Positions 1 to 5,596 of a DNA stretch of 6,551 nucleotides are shown piece by piece. The stretch lies in the NCBI GenBank assembly GCA_002412555.1, contig DHVH01000128.1, positions 1-6,551 on the forward strand, in the 5' to 3' direction. Source of the stretch: Marinilabiliaceae bacterium UBA5213 (GTDB lineage Bacteria > Bacteroidota > Bacteroidia > Bacteroidales > Marinilabiliaceae). Positions within the stretch are counted from its first letter, which is position 1, and each line of letters starts with the position of its first letter. The position numbers and the translations under genes were made by a program. Below the pieces are notes generated by a model that saw only the letters and a program-made list of their open reading frames with translations, did no database searches and was not told the origin of the DNA.

Positions 1-25
1 CATATTAAATTAATCTTTGTGAAAA

Positions 26-56
26 TTTGTAAATCAACTTCTTTTGAATAACTTTG
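26..56 (+). promoter_or_regulatory. Possible Bacteroidota-type promoter
   Basis: TTTG at 26-29 and TAACTTTG at 49-56 fit the Bacteroidota primary sigma factor consensus (TTTG near -33, TAnnTTTG near -7), with a 19-base spacer inside the usual 17-23 range. Transcription would start near 63 and run rightward through about 300 non-coding bases towards the Fur-family gene. Chance matches are not rare in AT-rich DNA, so this is tentative. Confidence 0.35.
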
Positions 57-250
57 GTGGGCTATAACGGCGAATAAAACACTAAGATGTTAGCAACAAG
101 GCGAAAAAAGAGAACCTTCAAGACTGATAGGTGCAGTTTAAAACAAGCAGATTAAAATATTTAGCTCTTTGACAAGTCGGTGTAAATTTGATGGAATTTA
201 TTTTGTTTTTTTTCTCCCCCCGCAAAAAAAGGAAAGAAACCCCACCCCAC

Positions 251-317
251 ATTGCAGCACATTTCCAAGCCCCCACAAGCCAACGCCCAAACCAAAGGCT
301 TGTAAAAGAGCTGCAAT
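251..317. repeat. Nested inverted repeat (hairpin-forming)
   Basis: The outer arms ATTGCAGC (251-258) and GCTGCAAT (310-317) are perfect 8-base complements. Inside them, ACAAGCC (275-281) pairs perfectly with GGCTTGT (297-303) around a 15-base loop. The two internal gaps are unequal (16 and 6 bases). A competing pairing exists between CAGCAC (255-260) and GTGCTG (333-338). The structure lies directly upstream of, and abuts, the -33 box of the regulator's promoter. It could be a dispersed intergenic repeat, a folded leader or a recombination remnant. No T-run follows it on the + strand, so a terminator for + strand transcription is unlikely. Confidence 0.5.
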
Positions 318-352
318 TTTGCCTACACACTCGTGCTGAATTGTTACTTTTG
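318..352 (+). promoter_or_regulatory. Predicted promoter of the Fur-family gene
   Basis: TTTG at 318-321 and TACTTTTG at 345-352 match the Bacteroidota -33 and -7 elements with a 23-base spacer, at the upper end of the normal range. The predicted start of transcription, near 359, leaves a leader of about 19 bases before the ATG at 378. No copy of the 795-809 palindrome is present here, so autoregulation through that element is not evident. Confidence 0.5.
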
Positions 353-377
353 AGCTATTAAGAAATGAACCGACAAA

Positions 378-791
378 ATGAAAAAGGAAATAGACAACAA
401 ACTCAACTTAAAAAACATCAAACCAACTGCAATGCGACAATTGGTTTTGCAAGTTCTAACAGAACAAAAAACGGCTATTAGTTTGCCTGAATTAGAACAA
501 AAATTTGAAAAAGCTGATAAAGCAACGTTATATAGAACTTTAAAAACTTTCCAGGAACATCAACTCATTCATTCAATTGAAGATGGCTCTGGCTCTTTAA
601 GATACGCACTTTGCGAAGATTTTTGCACTTGCGAACCAGAACATTTACATGTTCATTTTTTATGCAACAAATGCGGAAAAACGTATTGTATGAAAGATTT
701 ACCTGTTCCCCAGCCAGACTTACCCAATGGATTTGAATTTTCCAGTGCAAACTTTGTTGTCAAAGGTATTTGTTCAAATTGCAAAAAGTAA
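378..791 (+). CDS. Fur-family transcriptional regulator (metal sensor)
   Basis: This 137-residue protein has the normal length and layout of the Fur family of metal-dependent DNA-binding repressors. Residues 1-78 form the winged-helix DNA-binding domain; the recognition-helix segment ATLYRTLKTF (49-58) matches the family's ATVYRTL signature. Residues 79-137 form the dimerisation and metal-binding domain. Two CxxC pairs (C96/C99 and C132/C135) are the typical structural zinc site. H89, H91 and H93 lie where family metal ligands occur. Unusually, C79, C83, C85 and C104 add thiols around the histidine cluster, and the positions equivalent to E. coli Fur D89 and H125 do not appear to be His/Asp/Glu, so the sensed metal cannot be read off as iron. 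The ATG at 378 has an A-rich upstream sequence and no Shine-Dalgarno, usual for the phylum. The gene lies directly upstream of a metal-efflux operon on the same strand and is its likely regulator. Whether it is Fur, Zur or another subtype is open. Confidence 0.9.
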   Translation: MKKEIDNKLNLKNIKPTAMRQLVLQVLTEQKTAISLPELEQKFEKADKATLYRTLKTFQEHQLIHSIEDGSGSLRYALCEDFCTCEPEHLHVHFLCNKCGKTYCMKDLPVPQPDLPNGFEFSSANFVVKGICSNCKK

Positions 792-792
792 G

Positions 793-829
793 TTTGCAAC
801 TCGGTTGCACGAACTATATAGTATTTTTG
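793..829 (+). promoter_or_regulatory. Predicted promoter of the efflux operon
   Basis: TATTTTTG at 822-829 is a good -7 match (TAnnTTTG), which would place the transcription start near 836 and leave a leader of about 26 bases before the ATG at 862. The best -33 candidate is TTTG at 793-796, but its 25-base spacer exceeds the usual 17-23 range. The other TTG, at 805-807, is too close (14 bases). A promoter with poor -33 spacing that carries a palindrome across the -33 box would suit a regulated promoter. Confidence 0.45.
795..809. promoter_or_regulatory. Palindromic operator candidate, TGCAAC-N3-GTTGCA
   Basis: TGCAAC (795-800) and GTTGCA (804-809) are perfect 6-base complementary arms around TCG. 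The element begins four bases after the regulator's stop codon. It overlaps the -33 box and sits 12 bases upstream of the -7 box of the following gene. Fur-family dimers bind palindromes of about this size. The half-site differs from the classical Fur TGATAAT sequence, so if it is the operator it belongs to a different subtype. The alternative, a hairpin terminator for the regulator gene, is weaker: the stem is only 6 bp and no T-run follows directly. Confidence 0.5.
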
Positions 830-861
830 TAGTTGTAATTATTAGAAATAAGAATTTGCAG

Positions 862-1164
862 ATGAAATATATAGCAGTAATATTATCAGTGTATGTAATG
901 GTTTTAACAGCCATACCTTGCAATGATGTACATGCTGGCACAAATTCTGCCACCTTGGAATTGGCGGAACAAAGCCAAAATCACACAAGTGATGTTGATT
1001 TATGTTCCCCTTTTTGTTTTTGTCATTGTTGCCAAACACTTTCTTTCCCATCTTTTTTTAATGGTTTATTGTCCAATGTTGAAGTGGTTGCTTTGAATAT
1101 TACTTTCAAAGAATCAAGATTTTCAAATCATTTTTCTTCTATCTGGCAACCTCCCAAAATATAA
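862..1164 (+). CDS. Small exported Cys-rich protein, DUF6660-like
   Basis: This 100-residue protein has a hydrophobic N-terminus (residues 3-19) that reads as a Sec signal peptide, with a plausible cleavage after VHA at residue 25. The mature part carries a dense cysteine cluster, C48-SPF-C52-F-C54-H-C56-C57, and ends in SSIWQPPKI. I recognise this layout (short exported protein, CSPFCxCxCC cluster, terminal IWQPP) as the Bacteroidota family DUF6660, whose function is not established and whose members tend to lie beside heavy-metal RND genes. A periplasmic metal-binding or metal-handling role is inference from the thiols and the context. The ATG at 862 is chosen because it begins the signal peptide and follows the predicted promoter; the frame stays open back to 727, inside the regulator gene, but that extension would bury the signal peptide. 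C20 follows AIP, which is not a convincing lipobox. The gene is very AT-rich. Its stop is 72 bases before the pump gene. Confidence 0.75.
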   Translation: MKYIAVILSVYVMVLTAIPCNDVHAGTNSATLELAEQSQNHTSDVDLCSPFCFCHCCQTLSFPSFFNGLLSNVEVVALNITFKESRFSNHFSSIWQPPKI

Positions 1165-1236
1165 TCGTTTCATCTTAACAATTTGCTCATATCATTATTA
1201 TTAATCGTATTCACATTAAAAATTTATAGAAATCAA

Positions 1237-4200
1237 ATGATAAACAGTATAATATCCTTTTCAATAAAGAATAAGGCACTTATCGGGCTGATGACAATCG
1301 GACTGATTATTGGCGGAATATATTCCATGACGAAAGTGCCACTTGACGCCACACCTGACATTACAAACAATCAGGTTTTGGTAATTACCACCGCACCCAA
1401 TTTGGGCACGGAAGACATTGAACAGTTTGTAACCTATCAGGTAGAATTGGCAGTAGCGAACCTGCCCGACGTGACCGAAATACGAAGTGTGTCACGTTTT
1501 GGGCTTTCGGTTGTAACCATTGTTTTCAAAGAAAGCGCCGGGACATATCTTCCCCGGCAGTTGGTAAGTGAAGCCTTAGCCGAAGTGAAAGAAAAAATTC
1601 CACAGGGATTTGGGGAACCGTTTATGGCGCCAATCAGCACCGGATTAGGCGAAATTTATCAATACACGCTTGAAGTGCAACCCGGTTACGATACCGTTTA
1701 TAACGACATGGAACTGCGCACCATGCAGGAATGGATTGTAAAACGACAAATGGCTATGCTGCCCGGAGTGGTAGAAGTAAACTCTTTTGGGGGCAGGGGT
1801 AAACAATACGAAGTCGCTGTTAATCCTGATAAACTCAGAAGTATGGGTTTAGCCATTTCGGATATTTTTGAAGCACTTGACGACAACAATCAGAACACAG
1901 GCGGCGCATATATCGAGAAAAATTTTCAGGCCAACTTTATCCGTGGCGAAGGGTTGATGCGTTCGTTGGATGATATTAAAAACACTTTGGTCGCAAACAT
2001 TGACGGGCAACCCATTTTCATCAGGGATGTGGCAGAAGTGAAATTCGGAAGTTTTGTCCGTTATGGTGCTTTTACCAAAGATGGAAAGGGAGAGGCCGTT
2101 GGCGGAATCGTGATGATGCTGAAAGGCGAAAACTCAAACGATGTGATTAAGGATGTAAAAGAGCGAATGGCTTTAATTCAAAAATCACTGCCTGATGGTG
2201 TTGAAATTAAACCTTTTCTTGACCGCAGTAAGCTCATTAAAAGTACCACATCTACCGTTGCCGAAAACCTGTCGTTGGGTGCGCTGATTGTTATTTTTGT
2301 GCTGGTTATCTTCCTCGGGAATTTAAGGGGCGGTTTAATTGTGGCATCAACCATTCCGCTGGCCTTGCTATTTGCATTTATCATGATGAACCTGTTTGGG
2401 GTGTGGGCTAACCTGATGAGTTTGGGGGCGCTCGATTTCGGGATATTGGTAGATGGTGCAGTAATTATTGTTGAAGCCATGGTATTTTACCTCCATCGTA
2501 AAAACCTTATCGGAACAAAACTTGACCAGGCGAAACGAAACGAAATTGCCTATAATTCGGCAAGCAAAATGATGAACTCGGCATTTTTTGGACAACTGAT
2601 TATTCTGATTGTCTTTATACCTGTTTTAGCTTTGCAAGGAGTAGAAGGCAAAATGTTTATCCCCATGGCTATGACTTTTGGTTTTGCCGTTTTGGGCGTG
2701 GTAATATTGTGCCTTACCTATATTCCAATGATGGCAGCCTTATTTCTTCAACCACCAAAAACAGATAAAAAAACATGGGGCGATAAAATTATTGGTAAGC
2801 TTGAAAAAATTTATACCCCGGTAATCGGATGGTCGCTTAAAAGAAGTTGGATTGTAATCACAATAGCATTTGTGCTGTTAGTTTCCGGCGGTTTTCTGTT
2901 TACACGGATGGGAGCCGAATTTATTCCAAAACTTGATGAAGGCGATTTTGCTTTTCAGGCATTTTTAAAGCCGGGAACTTCATTAACCGAAGTAACAAAA
3001 ACTTCCACCCGACTGGAACAAATTGTCTTGGAAAACTTCCCCGATGAAGTGGAAAGCGTTCAAAGCAGGATTGGTGTTGCCGATTTGCCAATGGACCCGA
3101 TGCCAATCGACATTGCAGATATATTTGTGATATTGACACCAAAAGACCAGTGGACACAAGCCGAATCGAAAGCCGAATTAATTGAAAAAGTAAGGGAAAA
3201 AGTAAGTGTTTTGCCGGGTATAAATTTTGAATTTACCCAGCCTGTTGAAATGCGTTTCAATGAATTGCTGACCGGAATACGTGAAGATGTTGCGGTTAAA
3301 CTTTATGGCGACGATTTAGAAATTCTGGCAGCCAAATCCGAAGAAATTGCCGGGCTGGTTTCGGGAATTGAAGGCGTGGCAGGTGTAAAAGCTGAAGCCA
3401 CACGCGGATTGCCGCAGATAACCGTTCATTACGACCGTAACAAACTTGGAAGGTATAACCTGAAAATTAAAGAACTAAATACCATAGTTGAATCGGCTTT
3501 CAGTGGTGGCGTTGCCGGAAGCATATACGAAGGCGAGCGGATGTTCGACCTGGTTGTGCGTCTGGACGAGGAACATCGACAGAGCATTGACGACATCCGA
3601 AACCTTTTTGTCAACCTGCCCGACGGTAATCAAATCCCTTTAAAAGAAGTGGCAGAAATAAGTTATCAGCCGGGGCCAATGCAAATCAGCCGCGACAATA
3701 CCAACCGGCGAACTTATGTAGGGATTAATGTTTCGGGTAGGGATGTAAAATCACTTGTGGAAGAAATTCAAACCACCTTAGATGAAAAGCTGGATTTACC
3801 TACGGGCTATTATATCCGCTACGGCGGCGCTTTCGAAAACCTCGAACGGGCATCAAAACGCTTGTCGCTGGTTGTTCCGCTTGCTTTGGCATTAATTTTC
3901 ATGTTGGTTTTCTTCGCTGTAAAGTCGTTTAAACAAACGCTAATGATTTATGTGGCTGTGCCGTTTGCCGCTGTTGGGGGTATATTTTCGCTCTATTTGC
4001 GTGATATGCCTTTTAGTATTTCGGCTGGCGTAGGTTTTATCGTCCTGTTTGGCGTTGCGGTACTTAACGGTTTAGTGTTGATTAGCGGTTTTAATGAATT
4101 GAAAGAAGAAGGCAAACTCCATATAAACGACATTATTAAAAAAGGTTCAATCCGGCGTATCCGTCCAATTTTATTAACAGCTTCAACCGATATTCTGGGC

Positions 4201-5577
4201 TTTCTGCCTATGGCGGTTTCCACGTCGGCAGGAGCAGAAGTTCAACGCCCTTTGGCTACTGTGGTGATTGGAGGAATGTTGACATCAACCTTGTTGACGC
4301 TTATTGTGCTACCTATTCTCTATAAATTTGTTGAAAGTGGCGTTAAAAAAATAAAAATGCCAAAAACAGCTTTAGGGATGTTTACCGTTCTTGTTGTGAT
4401 TGCAGGTTTGGGAATTTCAGGAAATGCCAATGCGCAGGATTCTACGATAACATTGCCACAAGCCATTGAAAGGGCAAAAGAAAACTATCCGGCAATTAAG
4501 GCAGCCAAATTGGAAGTTGACAAACAGGAAGCATTAAAAGCTACGGCATACGAACTGGGAACGACTTCGATTTATACCGGGAAAGAAGAAGTAGGCAACA
4601 ACGCACCGGGTATTCAAAACAAAATCGGGATTGGACAAACAGACATTGACCTGTTCGGCATACCGGCTAAAAGCAAGCTTGCAAACAGCCGTACAAAACA
4701 AGCTTTATCCGGTCAGGAACTTACCGAATATTCGTTGGCTCGTGATGTTAGTCTTGCCTGGTACAATGCAGTCCATGCCAAACAGCAATGGCAACTATTT
4801 AAAGACCTTGACACCTTGTACACCGATTTTCAGAAAGCTGCGGAGTTGCGTTACAATACACAGGCAACTTCAAAAATCGAATATCTTTCGGCATCGGCCA
4901 AATACAAAGAATTGCAGGTAAATTTAAAGAAAGCTGAAAGCAACTATTTGGCAAACTTGCAAATTCTGAATCAATACCTATTATACCCGATTGCGGTAGA
5001 TGTTAACATACAGGATTTGGGGCAGTATGCTTTCAATATAGTTTCCGAAATTGATTCATTGAGCGAAAGCCCGCTGCTGAATTATTATTCAACCGGGATT
5101 GATGTGGCAGAATCGGCATGGAAAGCGGAAAAAGCCAATTTCCTTCCAAAGTTAGACTTGGGTTATAAATGGCAGTCGGTTGACGGCAATTCAGGATTTT
5201 ATGGATGGGAAGTAGGTATTTCTGTCCCGCTGGCTTTCTTTTCACAATCGGGCAAAACCAAAGCTTCAAAAATTGACTTCCAAATTGCAAACCAACAGTA
5301 CGAGCAAAAGGAACTGGAACTGAAAGCCGGGTACAACGAGCAAATCAGCCGTTACCTTACTTTGCAACAGGTTATCAACTATTATCAAAAAGAAGCATTG
5401 CCTCTGGCCGACGAACAAATTCAGGCTTCCAACCTGGCGTACCGTTTAGGCAGTATCGACTATGTCCAGTTTATTCAGAACACAGAAGCAGCCATACGGA
5501 CAAAACAAGACTTTTTAATGCAACAGGCAGAATACTTCGAATTGTCTGCCCAATTAAAATTCATAACAGGTAAATAA
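1237..5577 (+). CDS. CusA/CzcA-family heavy-metal RND pump fused to TolC-like domain
   Basis: This 1446-residue protein joins an inner-membrane proton/metal antiporter (about 1-1035) to an outer-membrane-factor domain (about 1067-1446). The RND half has TM1 (13-30), a first periplasmic loop (31-340), TM2-TM6 (345-503), TM7 (538-555), a second loop (560-875) and TM8-TM12 (877-1028). TM4 has the HME-RND proton-relay motif DFG-x3-DGA-x3-VE with D400, D406 and E413, equivalent to D402, D408 and E415 of CzcA and typical of divalent-cation pumps. By my alignment the CusA metal-site methionines 573, 623 and 672 are Q574, I626 and E676, arguing against Cu(I)/Ag(I). A segment starting at M1041, with lysines, a hydrophobic stretch (1046-1062) and ANA before Q1067, looks like a signal peptide or a thirteenth TM helix that would carry the channel domain out of the cytoplasm. 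The channel domain shows the two-repeat helical pattern of TolC/CusC but, at 380 residues, is short and has no cysteine for lipid anchoring. The ATG at 1237 gives the standard family N-terminus; an in-frame TTG at 1183 would add an atypical 18 residues. Confidence 0.93.
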   Translation: MINSIISFSIKNKALIGLMTIGLIIGGIYSMTKVPLDATPDITNNQVLVITTAPNLGTEDIEQFVTYQVELAVANLPDVTEIRSVSRFGLSVVTIVFKESAGTYLPRQLVSEALAEVKEKIPQGFGEPFMAPISTGLGEIYQYTLEVQPGYDTVYNDMELRTMQEWIVKRQMAMLPGVVEVNSFGGRGKQYEVAVNPDKLRSMGLAISDIFEALDDNNQNTGGAYIEKNFQANFIRGEGLMRSLDDIKNTLVANIDGQPIFIRDVAEVKFGSFVRYGAFTKDGKGEAVGGIVMMLKGENSNDVIKDVKERMALIQKSLPDGVEIKPFLDRSKLIKSTTSTVAENLSLGALIVIFVLVIFLGNLRGGLIVASTIPLALLFAFIMMNLFGVWANLMSLGALDFGILVDGAVIIVEAMVFYLHRKNLIGTKLDQAKRNEIAYNSASKMMNSAFFGQLIILIVFIPVLALQGVEGKMFIPMAMTFGFAVLGVVILCLTYIPMMAALFLQPPKTDKKTWGDKIIGKLEKIYTPVIGWSLKRSWIVITIAFVLLVSGGFLFTRMGAEFIPKLDEGDFAFQAFLKPGTSLTEVTKTSTRLEQIVLENFPDEVESVQSRIGVADLPMDPMPIDIADIFVILTPKDQWTQAESKAELIEKVREKVSVLPGINFEFTQPVEMRFNELLTGIREDVAVKLYGDDLEILAAKSEEIAGLVSGIEGVAGVKAEATRGLPQITVHYDRNKLGRYNLKIKELNTIVESAFSGGVAGSIYEGERMFDLVVRLDEEHRQSIDDIRNLFVNLPDGNQIPLKEVAEISYQPGPMQISRDNTNRRTYVGINVSGRDVKSLVEEIQTTLDEKLDLPTGYYIRYGGAFENLERASKRLSLVVPLALALIFMLVFFAVKSFKQTLMIYVAVPFAAVGGIFSLYLRDMPFSISAGVGFIVLFGVAVLNGLVLISGFNELKEEGKLHINDIIKKGSIRRIRPILLTASTDILGFLPMAVSTSAGAEVQRPLATVVIGGMLTSTLLTLIVLPILYKFVESGVKKIKMPKTALGMFTVLVVIAGLGISGNANAQDSTITLPQAIERAKENYPAIKAAKLEVDKQEALKATAYELGTTSIYTGKEEVGNNAPGIQNKIGIGQTDIDLFGIPAKSKLANSRTKQALSGQELTEYSLARDVSLAWYNAVHAKQQWQLFKDLDTLYTDFQKAAELRYNTQATSKIEYLSASAKYKELQVNLKKAESNYLANLQILNQYLLYPIAVDVNIQDLGQYAFNIVSEIDSLSESPLLNYYSTGIDVAESAWKAEKANFLPKLDLGYKWQSVDGNSGFYGWEVGISVPLAFFSQSGKTKASKIDFQIANQQYEQKELELKAGYNEQISRYLTLQQVINYYQKEALPLADEQIQASNLAYRLGSIDYVQFIQNTEAAIRTKQDFLMQQAEYFELSAQLKFITGK
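4357..4437 (+). other. Internal signal-peptide-like linker in the pump fusion
   Basis: This segment encodes residues 1041-1067 of the fusion: Met-Pro-Lys, a hydrophobic run, then ANA followed by Gln. It has the n-region, h-region and AxA cleavage site of a Sec signal peptide for the TolC-like domain. Lysines in KKIKMPK lie on the cytoplasmic side, as expected after TM12. The bases before the ATG are A-rich, as at real starts in this phylum, so a separate internal translation start is possible but unproven. Confidence 0.6.
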
Positions 5578-5596
5578 TCAACAAAATATAGTAACG

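Larger units (their letters stand above)
1..377. other. Non-coding upstream region
   Basis: No convincing gene is visible here on either strand. The only long open frame lies on the minus strand (118-330) and reads through the homopolymer runs, giving a low-complexity peptide that resembles no family I know. The region is AT-rich at its left end. Between 201 and 300 it carries T, C and A homopolymer tracts (T8 at 206-213, C6 at 216-221, A7 at 224-230) and a strongly C/A-biased top strand. It contains two promoter-like sequences and a nested inverted repeat, listed separately. It may be a long leader of the regulator gene, a dispersed intergenic repeat, or the remains of an insertion junction; sequence alone does not decide. 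Confidence 0.6.

Noticed and set aside
1..51. Open frame from the window edge to a TAA at 49-51, possible tail of an upstream gene
   Set aside because: Sixteen codons cannot be distinguished from chance, and a promoter-like TAACTTTG overlaps the stop.
61..110. Possible integron attC-like core around GCTATAACGG and GTTAGC
   Set aside because: The sequences do not satisfy the paired RYYYAAC/GTTRRRY cores in a proper arrangement, and no integrase or cassette is visible.
216..288. G-quadruplex on the minus strand from C-runs at 216-221, 240-243, 245-248, 270-274 and 286-288
   Set aside because: Most loops between runs are 11-21 bases, too long for a canonical quadruplex.
118..330. Minus-strand open frame of 70 codons
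   Set aside because: It is produced by homopolymer and C-rich tracts, gives a low-complexity Phe/Trp/Gly/Lys-rich peptide, has no recognisable domain, and overlaps the inverted repeat.
365..481. Short out-of-frame ORF starting at ATG 365, overlapping the regulator start
   Set aside because: It would be the first ATG after the predicted transcription start but encodes 38 unremarkable residues with no family resemblance; probably chance.
795..828. Rho-independent terminator for the regulator gene
   Set aside because: The 6-bp stem is short, half GC, and the nearest T-run begins 14 bases later and is part of the -7 box; the operator interpretation fits better.
727..861. Upstream extension of the small Cys-rich gene into the regulator gene
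   Set aside because: It would place 45 residues before a clear signal peptide and overlap the regulator; the ATG at 862 fits the promoter and the signal peptide.
1183..1236. TTG start adding 18 residues to the pump
   Set aside because: CusA/CzcA proteins begin with MINxII-x-FSIKNK-like sequence, exactly what the ATG at 1237 gives; the extension looks like translated spacer.
4631..4921. 96-codon + strand frame inside the TolC-like domain
   Set aside because: It is a shadow of the pump gene in another frame, with no start context and no recognisable protein features.
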